DNA of 64,000 bases from positions 1 to 64,000 of the forward strand of contig CAIVVT010000091.1 in assembly GCA_903909435.1 (NCBI GenBank). Reading direction: 5' to 3'. Made by a program: the position numbers and the translations under genes. This DNA is from an uncultured Acidobacteriia bacterium (lineage in GTDB: Bacteria; Acidobacteriota; Terriglobia; Bryobacterales; Bryobacteraceae). The notes below the pieces were generated by a model, which saw only the letters and a list, made by a program, of their open reading frames with translations, had not been told where the DNA came from and searched no databases. Below, in pieces: positions 11,784 through 19,525 of this stretch (position 1 is its first letter; each line of letters begins with the position of its first letter).

Positions 11784-13076
11784 CTATGGCTGATCCGACA
11801 TCGACCCGAGCCGAACGGGCGTAATGGGCGGCCTGACACTCTCCGCGCTCCAGCCCCACACGAACTCCACCGCCGGGCCGCAAGTCCGTCCCTGGCAAGG
11901 GCCCATGCCGCAGCGGGAGCCCAGCTTAGCCTCCCGCCAAGAACCGAATCCCGCCAACTCGGCGGCGGGCACGTCCTCGCAGCGGCAAACCAATGTGTCC
12001 GGGGTGACCGCCGCTCTTAACTCATCCCGCAGTGCGAACGCGGAGTCCATCGCGTGCACCTGCCGCGCCAAGCAATTGCGCAGTGGCGCGACCCGGTCGA
12101 CCTCGTGCCAGTGGCCGCAGGCGGCGTACCCGGCGACGCTCCCCTCGGCGAGACTCAGTTCCGCGCCGCCGATGCCCGTGATCTCGCCGCAGGCGAAAAC
12201 GCCATCCAAACTCGTCTTCTGCCGGGCATCCACATCGACGAAGTGCGCACCCGGCGCTGCGGAACTGCCAGTGGTGCGGCAACCCATCAAGCGCGCCAAC
12301 TCGGAGTTCGGGACCAGCCCATAACCGAGCGCCAGCATGTCGCAATCGACCCGCACCGTGCGCTTCCCGTCCGTGATGGCCACCCATTCCAACGGGCCGT
12401 TTCCGCCGGCCTCACAAACCCACCAGCCGGGGCGATACGGCACGACGCCTGCCTGCACCATCAGCGTCGCCGCCTGCAGGAGTTTGTCCGGGAAGCCAGC
12501 CAGATGGAGGCCGAAGCGGGTCAGGCTGCGCCAGCCAGCCTGCTCCAGGATCATCAGCACCTCGCCGCCATGCGCGCCGAGCATTCCGGCGGCGGCCAAC
12601 AGGAGTGGCCCCGTTCCGGCGACGAGAATCCGCTGCCCATCGATACGGAATCCGCCCTTCACCAGCGCCTGCAGGCCGCCCGCCGCGTAGACTCCGGAAC
12701 GCGTCCACCCGGGAAAGGGCAACAGGCGTTCGCGCGCTCCAGTGGCGAGGATCAGCGCGCTATAGTGGATCTCCTCCACGCCCCGATCCGTCTCGAAACG
12801 AACGAAATGCAGCGCCGCGTCTGCATCGAAAGCGGTGGCTCCTGACAGGACGGATGCCCCGCAGCGCCCCAATCGGGTCAGCCAGAGATCGGCTGCGTGC
12901 TGAACGTCCGCGCGAGTGTGCATTGCGCCCCGCTGCGCCCGCCAGATCTGTCCGCCACAGGCCGGGTTCTCATCCGTCAGGATGACTTGACGCCCCGATT
13001 CGCCGGCACAGCAGGCGGCCGCGATACCGGCCGGTCCAGCGCCCAGCACCAGCACCTCGCAGTCGCGCCGGGTCAT
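11784..13076 (-). CDS. D-hydroxyproline dehydrogenase, large FAD/NAD(P)-binding subunit with BFD-like iron site
   Basis: 430 aa. The N-terminal dinucleotide-binding motif GAGPAG is followed by a second in VAGTGPLLLAAAG, typical of the HcnB/SoxA-like subunit of heteromeric amino-acid dehydrogenases. The C-terminus has a BFD-like [2Fe-2S] pattern, CRCEDV followed by CGMGPCQGRTC. It starts at an ATG that overlaps the stop of the small ferredoxin subunit (ATGA), indicating translational coupling. With the neighbouring FAD oxidase-like and plant-type ferredoxin-like proteins it should form the membrane-associated D-hydroxyproline dehydrogenase complex known from pseudomonads. The subunit assignment is inferred from homology and gene order. 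Confidence 0.85.
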   Translation of the reverse strand: MTRRDCEVLVLGAGPAGIAAACCAGESGRQVILTDENPACGGQIWRAQRGAMHTRADVQHAADLWLTRLGRCGASVLSGATAFDADAALHFVRFETDRGVEEIHYSALILATGARERLLPFPGWTRSGVYAAGGLQALVKGGFRIDGQRILVAGTGPLLLAAAGMLGAHGGEVLMILEQAGWRSLTRFGLHLAGFPDKLLQAATLMVQAGVVPYRPGWWVCEAGGNGPLEWVAITDGKRTVRVDCDMLALGYGLVPNSELARLMGCRTTGSSAAPGAHFVDVDARQKTSLDGVFACGEITGIGGAELSLAEGSVAGYAACGHWHEVDRVAPLRNCLARQVHAMDSAFALRDELRAAVTPDTLVCRCEDVPAAELAGFGSWREAKLGSRCGMGPCQGRTCGPAVEFVWGWSAESVRPPITPVRLGSMSDQP

Positions 13077-13318
13077 TCCGTTTCAACCTTCATGTGATCG
13101 CGGCAGACGATCATACAGCACTTGCTGTGCGGGCGCCCATCCACGGTCACCCGGCACTCCTGGCAGACACCCATGCCGCACAGCGGCCCGCGCAGTTCAC
13201 CTTTCACCGAACGCCGGAATCCGCGCACACCCAGGGTGAGCAGGGCGGAGGCGAGCATGGAACCGGCGGCCACTTCCCGCTCCTGACCGTTCAAGACGAT
13301 GCGGACGGTCTTGTTCAC
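13073..13318 (-). CDS. D-hydroxyproline dehydrogenase, small [2Fe-2S] subunit
   Basis: 81 aa, HcnA/SoxB-like small ferredoxin (Fer2_4-type). The Cys pattern CGMGVCQEC followed by CC near the C-terminus is the expected [2Fe-2S] site. Translation probably starts at GTG 13318, which overlaps the TGA of the upstream FAD subunit (GTGA). The gene ends in an ATGA overlap with the large subunit. The larger reading frame around it is an artefact of reading in from the upstream gene. The small size and position between the two flavoprotein genes match the three-part dehydrogenase architecture. Confidence 0.85.
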   Translation of the reverse strand: MNKTVRIVLNGQEREVAAGSMLASALLTLGVRGFRRSVKGELRGPLCGMGVCQECRVTVDGRPHSKCCMIVCRDHMKVETE

Positions 13319-14460
13319 GCCCGGCCCACCTCCGTTGAGAGACGCGCGGGCAGATACGGATGGGCGGGGATCGCGCACGAATTTCCCAGAATCAGCGCGG
13401 TCAGCAGGTGCGCGGTGCCGAGTGAGGTCGTAATGCCTAAGCCTTCGTGCCCGGCCGCGATCCACACGCCGGGCAGGCTGGGATGGGGTCCAATCAGCGG
13501 CAGATTGTCGGGCGTCGCGGCTCGAAACCCGGTCCAGCAGCGGACGGCACTCAAATTGCCCAGGTCCGGCATGTAGGCCAAGGCGCGTTTCAACATCGCT
13601 TCCAGAACGGGCCGCTCCACGACGGCATTGGTGACGCCGAACTGGCGCGAAGAGCCCACCAGAATCTGACCGGTCGGCCGGGGGCACAGGTTGAAAGCCA
13701 CGCTGTCGGCGGTGCTGGAATGGGCGCTCTTAGAGTAGCCGAGCTCAACGATCTGGTGCGCGATGAATCCGGGCTCCCGGTCCGTGATGGCGAGATGGCC
13801 TTTGCGCGACTGGACCGGCAGTCCCGGCGTCAAGCGCGGGGCGTCTACCCCCGCCGCGTTCACCAACGCCGCCGCGCTCCAGCGCGTTCCGTCGCTCAAT
13901 CGAGCGCTGCCCGCACCGAAGGACTCGACTCGCTGCCCCTGCCGGTAGGTGGCCCCGTGCGCGGTTGCCTGAGCCAGCATCCAGCGCGCCGCTGCGGGCG
14001 CGTAAACCACGCCGTCGTGGGGCACCAGCAGTGCGCCGGCCAACCCGGGGCGCAGGTGCGGCTCCAGGGCCGCCAACTCCCCGGCGTCCAGCAGCGTGGC
14101 TGCCACCCCGCGACTGGCGGCGTATTCCCGTTTACGGCTCGCTTCGGCCATCTCCTCCCCGCCGGACGCCACCCACAGCGTTCCGCATTCGACGTACTCC
14201 GCGCTCGCCGGCAATTCGGGCCGCAGATCCCGCCACAACTGCCGGGACCAGGCCGTCAGGCGGAATTGCGCGTCCGAATCGTCGAGCACCACGATGTGGC
14301 CCATCCCCGCTGCCGTGGCCCCGCCGCCCACGAATGCCGAGTCGGCGATCGCTACACGCAAACCGGCCCTGGTCAGCTGCCAGGCGCACGCGACTCCCAC
14401 GATCCCGGCGCCTGCGATGACGACATCGAAGCAGGCCGGGGCGGCACCCGAACCACTCAA
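13315..14460 (-). CDS. lhpB: D-hydroxyproline dehydrogenase, FAD-dependent oxidoreductase subunit (DAO family)
   Basis: 381 aa, DadA/glycine-oxidase-like flavoprotein. The FAD-binding GAGIVG motif is near residue 17, and the C-terminus has GHEGLGITTSLGTAHL typical of DAO proteins. I place the start at TTG 14460: it overlaps the epimerase stop (TTGA), and GGGGGA lies 7 nt upstream. No in-frame ATG lies close. It oxidises D-4-hydroxyproline (made by the upstream epimerase) to the pyrroline, passing electrons to the Fe-S subunits encoded next. The substrate is assigned from operon context. Confidence 0.85.
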   Translation of the reverse strand: MSGSGAAPACFDVVIAGAGIVGVACAWQLTRAGLRVAIADSAFVGGGATAAGMGHIVVLDDSDAQFRLTAWSRQLWRDLRPELPASAEYVECGTLWVASGGEEMAEASRKREYAASRGVAATLLDAGELAALEPHLRPGLAGALLVPHDGVVYAPAAARWMLAQATAHGATYRQGQRVESFGAGSARLSDGTRWSAAALVNAAGVDAPRLTPGLPVQSRKGHLAITDREPGFIAHQIVELGYSKSAHSSTADSVAFNLCPRPTGQILVGSSRQFGVTNAVVERPVLEAMLKRALAYMPDLGNLSAVRCWTGFRAATPDNLPLIGPHPSLPGVWIAAGHEGLGITTSLGTAHLLTALILGNSCAIPAHPYLPARLSTEVGRA

Positions 14461-15419
14461 AGCCGAATCCCCCAGCACAATGGATCCCGCTCGTCGAGAT
14501 GCAGTCGGGCCTCGGAGGTGACGTAGGCAGAGCCACGAATGAACGGCCAGAGTTGCCGGTCGCGCTCCTCGATGTGACCGGTGAAGACGCCGCCGGTCAC
14601 GCTCGCCTGTCGCCACAACGCTCCCGGCTTTAGCACGCCGTCGGCCCACAGGCAGGCCATATTGGCGCTGGTGCCGGTGCCGCAGGGCGAGCGGTCGTAG
14701 GCCTTGCCGGGGCAGAGTACGAAATTGCTTCCATCGATCCGGTCCACCGAAGCCGTCGCGCCGCCGGCCTCAAGCACCGGCGAGAATAGCTCGATATGGT
14801 CGATCTCGGCTCCATCCCGCCCGCAGATACCCTGTCCAGGCAAGGCGGTTCTGATCGCCCAGGCGTAGGCGGTCAACTCATCCAGGTGGGCCATGTCAAT
14901 CGGGAAACGGTGGTCGTGCGTCAGGAAGAACCAGTTTCCGCCCCAGGCCACGTCGCCGCGCACCTGGCCGTAGCCGGGAACGTCCACTTGCGCATTGCGA
15001 GTCAGGCGATAGCTGGGAACGTTGCCGACCGTGACCTCGCCGTCAGCGTGCAGTTGCGCCGTAACGATACCGGCGGGCGTTTCGATGCGATGATGGCCGG
15101 GTTGAATTCGTCCCAACCACGCCAGACTGGCGACCAGACCGATGGTCCCGTGACCGCACATGCCGAGGTAGCCGACGTTGTTGAAGTAGATTACGCCAGC
15201 GATGCAAGTTGGATCGACGGGCCTGCAGAGCAGGGCACCGACCAGGGCGTCCGAACCGCGCGGCTCATTCACCACTGCGGACCGGAAACGGTCGTGAAGG
15301 GAGCGGAAAACGGCCAATCGCTCCGCAATCGAGCCGCTGCCCAGATCGGGCCCGCCATCCAGAACCAGGCGCGTCGGTTCACCCGCGGTATGCGAATCGA
15401 GGATGTGGATCGCGTGCAT
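14457..15419 (-). CDS. lhpA: 4-hydroxyproline 2-epimerase (proline racemase family)
   Basis: 320 aa, full length. Both catalytic cysteines of true racemases/epimerases are present: Cys88 in MCGHGTIG and Cys246 in SPCGTGTS. A Thr at the first position would instead indicate a hydroxyproline dehydratase, so epimerase is favoured. It converts trans-4-hydroxy-L-proline to cis-4-hydroxy-D-proline, the first step of the pathway encoded by the four downstream genes. It heads the operon and has no clear Shine-Dalgarno site. TAGTCT ending 9 nt before the ATG is a weak -10 candidate. Confidence 0.9.
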   Translation of the reverse strand: MHAIHILDSHTAGEPTRLVLDGGPDLGSGSIAERLAVFRSLHDRFRSAVVNEPRGSDALVGALLCRPVDPTCIAGVIYFNNVGYLGMCGHGTIGLVASLAWLGRIQPGHHRIETPAGIVTAQLHADGEVTVGNVPSYRLTRNAQVDVPGYGQVRGDVAWGGNWFFLTHDHRFPIDMAHLDELTAYAWAIRTALPGQGICGRDGAEIDHIELFSPVLEAGGATASVDRIDGSNFVLCPGKAYDRSPCGTGTSANMACLWADGVLKPGALWRQASVTGGVFTGHIEERDRQLWPFIRGSAYVTSEARLHLDERDPLCWGIRL

Positions 15420-15795
15420 GGTCCGGCCAGACTAGAGAAACTACACGATACCAAGCTTGCCGGCAGGATCTCCACCACAAGAGTACCCGGCGTAGCCTCC
15501 CGGGTACGCTTCGGAGTCATGCGGTGAAACGAGTTGAAGCCGAGTGGTGGGGCAGACTTCAGTCGGTCCCTGCTGCGCACGCCGAACAAGCGGGACTGAA
15601 GTCCCGCGCAGACTGAAGTCGGCCCCACAGCGGTGCTCCAAAAAATGGGGGCGAGCCGCGCGCCGGCCGCGGCGCCCCCAGCCTTACGCTATGACCGTCT
15701 CAGCGGAAGTTTGCCGGTCGCTGACAAACATCCCGGGCGGATCGGCGAAAGGTCTAGCAATGGTGATGAGTCAGAAAAGGAAATCATGCCGCGGG
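15420..15795. other. Intergenic region carrying a palindromic repeat element
   Basis: No gene is visible between the hydroxyproline operon promoter and the 3' end of the PspC gene. Positions 15546-15627 hold a compound palindrome (separate entry). The remainder shows nothing I can name. Confidence 0.5.
15546..15627. repeat. Compound palindromic repeat (REP/MITE-like)
   Basis: The outer arms are near-complementary: GTGGGGCAGACTTCAGTC on the left and CAGACTGAAGTCGGCCCCAC on the right. An inner hairpin, GGGACT-GA-AGTCCC, lies just before the right arm. The unit GACTNNAGTC therefore occurs three times within 82 bp. There is no internal reading frame. Dispersed palindromes of this kind are common in large soil Acidobacteria genomes, but I see no second intact copy in the window. 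Confidence 0.65.
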
Positions 15796-16104
15796 TCAGC
15801 GCGAGGCAGGGTAGTACACGTACTCTTCGCGCGGCATCGCGATCCAGGCGATCAGGTAGGCCAACAGGCCCAGTCCATGCAGCACGATGGCCGCCAGGAA
15901 CGCCACCCGAACCATGGTCACGTCCCACTCGTTGTGCCTGGCGATACCGGCGCAAACGCCAGCGATCTTCTTGCCTTGGTTTACCCGCACGAGCCGGGAC
16001 CGGGTGTAGGGGCCGTGCTGCGGGGCGTCCGGAGCGGCTCCCCCGCAACTGGGGCAGAACCGGTCTCCACTCTTCATCTCTTTGCCGCAGATTGTGCAGA
16101 ACAT
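15796..16104 (-). CDS. Zinc-ribbon PspC-domain protein
   Basis: 102 aa. The N-terminal zinc ribbon has two CxxC pairs (CTIC and CPSC). It is followed by a PspC domain (GKKIAGVCAGIARHNEWDVTMVRVAF) with a hydrophobic membrane segment and an IAWIAMP motif. PspC proteins are inner-membrane proteins linked to envelope stress. The start at 16104 is set by a strong GGGAGG site 5 nt upstream; earlier in-frame ATGs lack one. The gene is monocistronic and no other psp gene is nearby. Confidence 0.85.
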   Translation of the reverse strand: MFCTICGKEMKSGDRFCPSCGGAAPDAPQHGPYTRSRLVRVNQGKKIAGVCAGIARHNEWDVTMVRVAFLAAIVLHGLGLLAYLIAWIAMPREEYVYYPASR

Positions 16105-16283
16105 AGCCGCCTCCCTTGTTAGTTGATCCGCTCGCCGAACCAATTCCCCGTCACACAGGAGTACGCAAGTCCCCCGGTTCTTGTTCCGGGAAGAGCAGGT
16201 CGAAACGACTTCAGCAGGAATTGGGCTTGGACTCAGATCTCAAACTGAACCGCGAGGGGAAAGCGCGACTTGTGCGGGGCGCG

Positions 16284-17222
16284 CTATTCGATCCAGCCCA
16301 TGGCTTTGAGGGTTGCGCGGGGCTCCGTCTCGTCGAAGAAGCGCAGGGCTTTCACCAGCCTGCCGTTGTCCAGCGTGACGGCATACGGGGGATCGGTGAA
16401 CTTAAACGCTTCCCGCAGGATCTGCTGGTCCTTGGTCAGGTTCGCATTGAACCCGGTGCGCTTCAGGAAGATCGCGCCCCACTGCGGATTGACAGTCGGC
16501 GCGGCTACCCTTTGAATGCCGTCCTTCCAGTGATAGGTAGCGAAGTCCTTGGATGCCGCGTAGCAGTGCGCGCACTCGGGATCGAAGAAGAAAACGAACA
16601 GCTTGCCTTCGCGCAGCGGGAACGGCTTGCCGTCGACGGTCACGGTGGGCGGTGCGACCACGCCACCGCCGCGCGTTGCCTGGTAGGCGTAGAGTGCTCC
16701 GGCGAAGACCGCGATGGCGGCGAGAATCGCCGACGCCTGCTTCAAGCTCTGGGATGGCTTGGCCCAGAGTCCGGCCACCAAAGCCAAGAGCAGCATGCCG
16801 GCGTCACTGAGGAAGAAACCCGGTCCGACCACACGCTTTAACCAAGGAAAGCAACTGCAATCGCTGCCGATCAAGGCCTTGTAGTTGATGGCGAAGTAGG
16901 CCATGAAGACGAGCAGCAAACCGCCGCAGATCCAGGCGCCACAGCGCCGCCAGCGCGGCACGATGACCAGAATGGCGCCCAGCGTCTCGGCCATGCCCAC
17001 GGCCAGTGCGCCAGCGAGCGCCAGTTGGCGGGGGACCAAAGCCTGCACCAGACGCTCGGACCAGGAGATTGGATCGATCAGTTTCCACAAGCCTGAAGAG
17101 AGGAACAGCAGCGACAGCGCAAGCGCGGCAAGCGTTGCCGCGACGGTCTGCCATACAGGACTTCCGCTCACCCGCCCTACGGGAACGGGCGCGCCGTACC
17201 CTTGTGCCATACTGTCATCCAT
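16284..17222 (-). CDS. MauE/DoxX-like membrane protein fused to a thioredoxin-like domain
   Basis: 312 aa from ATG 17222 (ATG 17210 is possible). The N-terminal half has about four transmembrane helices of the MauE/DoxX type (FLSSGLWKLIDP near residue 42, then helices to about residue 190). The C-terminal part is a thioredoxin-like domain with a CAHC redox motif in FFDPECAHC, facing the periplasm if the topology follows MauE. MauE-type proteins usually pass reducing power to separate thioredoxins, so this is a natural fusion of donor and acceptor. It is divergent from the amidohydrolase gene, with which it shares its start-codon bases. The function is probably thiol-disulfide exchange on exported proteins. 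Confidence 0.75.
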   Translation of the reverse strand: MDDSMAQGYGAPVPVGRVSGSPVWQTVAATLAALALSLLFLSSGLWKLIDPISWSERLVQALVPRQLALAGALAVGMAETLGAILVIVPRWRRCGAWICGGLLLVFMAYFAINYKALIGSDCSCFPWLKRVVGPGFFLSDAGMLLLALVAGLWAKPSQSLKQASAILAAIAVFAGALYAYQATRGGGVVAPPTVTVDGKPFPLREGKLFVFFFDPECAHCYAASKDFATYHWKDGIQRVAAPTVNPQWGAIFLKRTGFNANLTKDQQILREAFKFTDPPYAVTLDNGRLVKALRFFDETEPRATLKAMGWIE

Positions 17223-17235
17223 GCTGCCTATTGTA
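17208..17235. promoter_or_regulatory. Overlapping divergent leaderless promoters sharing a CATG start
   Basis: On the plus strand CATACT (17208-17213) lies 7 nt before the amidohydrolase ATG at 17221. On the minus strand TACAAT (17235-17230) lies 7 nt before the MauE-like ATG at 17222. The two start codons are the two strands of a single CATG at 17220-17223, so each -10 box lies inside the other gene's first codons. No -35 is convincing on either strand. Confidence 0.45.
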
Positions 17236-18864
17236 GCCTTGCCCGGCCTGTTTGTTCTCTGCATGTCAGCAAGTTTGCCGCCGGAGCAGCACGCGGATCT
17301 GGTCATTGAAAACGCAACAATTTACACAGTTAACAAGGCTCAACCGAAGGTGCGCGCGCTGGCCGTGAAAGCAGGCCGGATTCTCGCGGCTCGAGACGAT
17401 GTATCGGCCTATGCGGGACCGTCCACCCAGCGGCTCGATCTGCACGGAGCGACCGTTGTGCCGGGCCTGATCGACTCGCATGGACACCTGGAGGGTCTTG
17501 GCGCGCTGCTCGAATCGTCCGATCTGCGGCATGTGAAAACCGTCGCCGAAGTGGCGGAGTATGTCCGCAAACAAGTTGCGCAAAGCAAGCCCGGCGAGTG
17601 GGTCGTAGGAAGGAACTGGGACCAGACCAACTGGGGAGGGCCGTTCCCATTTGCCCGCGATTTGGACGCGGCAGCGCCGGCAAATCCGGTCTTCCTGCGC
17701 CGTGTGGACGGCCATGCGGGCTGGGCCAATTCGGTTGCATTGAAACTCGCCGGAGTTACCGCACAGACGCCCGAACCGGCGGGCGGCCGGATCGTGAAGG
17801 ATGAGCGTGGGGAGCCGACCGGAGTCTTCGTCGACAAGGCAATGTCACTGGTGGCCTCGAAGATCCCCGCGCCAACCGCCGCTCAGGTGCAGCGCCGGCT
17901 GGAACTCGCCACACGGGAGTGCGCGCGATTGGGATTGACGACCGTGCACGACGCGGGAGTCTCCCAGTTGGACGTCGACGCCTATCGCGCCCTGATCGCG
18001 GGCAAGCAGTTGCCGATCCGGGTGTACGCCATGATCGGGGGTGTCGGCCCGCTGTGGCGCGAGTACTTGAAGCAGGGACCCGAGACCGGCGATCAGTTGA
18101 CGGTGCGATCCATCAAGCTTTTCGCCGATGGGGCGCTAGGCTCGCGCGGCGCGGCGCTGTGGCAGCCCTATAGCGACGATCCCGGCAATTCCGGCCTGCT
18201 CTTTACAACGAAAGAAGAGATCGAGAAAGTCGCTCGCGACGCGGCCGCGCACGGCTTCCAGGTGTGCACGCACGCCATCGGGGACCGCGCCAATCGCACT
18301 GTGCTCGACGGCTACGCCGCAGCGCTGGGCGGGCCGAACGACAAGCGGTTCCGGATCGAGCACGCGCAGGTGATCTCGCTCCTCGACTTTCAAAGATTCA
18401 AGGACTACTCGATCCTGCCGTCGATGCAGTCCACCCACGCGACCTCGGACATGCGATGGATAGCCCAGCGCGTCGGTCCCGACCGCGTGGCCGGCGCCTA
18501 CGCCTGGCAGACGTTCCTGAAACTCGGCATCCCGGTGGCGAACGGCAGCGACTTCCCCGTGGAGGAACCCAACCCGATGCTGGGCTTGTACGCGGCAATC
18601 ACCCGCCAGGATGTGGAGGGCAACCCACCCGGCGGCTGGACCCCATCCCAGCGCATGACGCGGGCCGAGGCACTGGAAAGTTGGACTCTTTCCGGGGCAC
18701 ACGCGGCCTTCGAGGAGCAGGCGAAGGGCTCGCTGGAGCCCGGCAAGCTGGCGGATTTTATCGTACTCGACCGCGATATCATGGAGATCCCGGAGCTGCA
18801 AATCCCAAAGACGCGCGTCCTCAAGACGTTCCTCGGCGGCAGGCTCGTGCACGAGATCAAATGA
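17221..18864 (+). CDS. Exported amidohydrolase family 3 (YtcJ-like)
   Basis: 547 aa with a short signal-like N-terminus and the full metal-dependent hydrolase framework. Present are DSHGHLEG (metal-binding HxH), KLFADGALGSRGA, CTHAIGDRAN, RIEHAQVI and the terminal Asp motif NGSDFPVE. YtcJ/exoenzyme-type amidohydrolases cleave amide or related bonds of small molecules; the substrate is unknown here. Its stop overlaps the next start (ATGA at 18861-18864). The start shares bases with the divergent membrane-thioredoxin gene. Confidence 0.85.
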   Translation: MLPIVALPGLFVLCMSASLPPEQHADLVIENATIYTVNKAQPKVRALAVKAGRILAARDDVSAYAGPSTQRLDLHGATVVPGLIDSHGHLEGLGALLESSDLRHVKTVAEVAEYVRKQVAQSKPGEWVVGRNWDQTNWGGPFPFARDLDAAAPANPVFLRRVDGHAGWANSVALKLAGVTAQTPEPAGGRIVKDERGEPTGVFVDKAMSLVASKIPAPTAAQVQRRLELATRECARLGLTTVHDAGVSQLDVDAYRALIAGKQLPIRVYAMIGGVGPLWREYLKQGPETGDQLTVRSIKLFADGALGSRGAALWQPYSDDPGNSGLLFTTKEEIEKVARDAAAHGFQVCTHAIGDRANRTVLDGYAAALGGPNDKRFRIEHAQVISLLDFQRFKDYSILPSMQSTHATSDMRWIAQRVGPDRVAGAYAWQTFLKLGIPVANGSDFPVEEPNPMLGLYAAITRQDVEGNPPGGWTPSQRMTRAEALESWTLSGAHAAFEEQAKGSLEPGKLADFIVLDRDIMEIPELQIPKTRVLKTFLGGRLVHEIK

Positions 18865-19442
18865 CGCTATACAGGACGCTCGCGGCCTTCGCGCTGGCGG
18901 CATCCATCGCAACCATTCCCGCCGCGGGCCGCTCCGACCTGCTGATCGATGAGGATGTCGAAATCAGCCCGGCCAAGGTGCGCCCGCTGGAGTTCGACGT
19001 TAGCGTGAAGGGCACCCGAGTGCTCTGCTCGTACCACGTCGAGCAGGGCCGCTCGGGCGTGCGGGCCGTGCTGCTGAAGCGCGGTGATGTCCGACTCTGG
19101 CTGGACGAGCGTCCGCACAGCATTCTGGCTTCGACCGGCTACGCTTATTCGGGAGGCTTCTCCTGGCTGGTCACGGAGCCCGGCGCCTACTCCATCGTGC
19201 TCGACAATCGCATGGACGGACGCGACAACGCGGTGGTCCGCCTGCGGGTGCGGCTCGTTTCAGGCGAGGGCATCAACGTGCCAGTTCAGCGATCGGTTCC
19301 CAGACGCGCCGAAGTCGTGGTCTGGACGTCGGTACTGCTGTTCGCTGTGCTGGCGGTGCTATCGGGGTGGCGGATTCAACTGGCTCTGGAACGCCGCCGT
19401 TCGCGACGCACTCAGACGGTCTGGATGCGCCCGACCTGGTGA
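18861..19442 (+). CDS. Exported membrane-anchored protein of unknown function
   Basis: 193 aa. It has a signal peptide (about 1-23), then a beta-rich extracytoplasmic domain of about 115 residues (LEFDVSVKGTRVLCSYHVEQG..., ending YSIVLDNRMDGRDNAVVRLRVRL). The single C-terminal membrane helix near residues 150-172 is followed by an Arg-rich tail. The arrangement recalls GOLD/Emp24-like domains, but I cannot make that assignment firmly. It is translationally coupled to the amidohydrolase by an ATGA overlap, so the two probably act together at the membrane. Confidence 0.65.
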   Translation: MTLYRTLAAFALAASIATIPAAGRSDLLIDEDVEISPAKVRPLEFDVSVKGTRVLCSYHVEQGRSGVRAVLLKRGDVRLWLDERPHSILASTGYAYSGGFSWLVTEPGAYSIVLDNRMDGRDNAVVRLRVRLVSGEGINVPVQRSVPRRAEVVVWTSVLLFAVLAVLSGWRIQLALERRRSRRTQTVWMRPTW

Positions 19443-19525
19443 AGCCTGAGCCGTACGGGGCAAACGGGATGAACTCGTTAGCGTCACTGAGATTCCAGGA
19501 GGGCGCGTGATACATTGAGTGCGTC

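Noticed and set aside
13447-14526. A 359-codon plus-strand frame opposite the FAD subunit of the hydroxyproline dehydrogenase
   Set aside because: Shadow of a gene with an intact GAGIVG motif and coupled starts on the minus strand.
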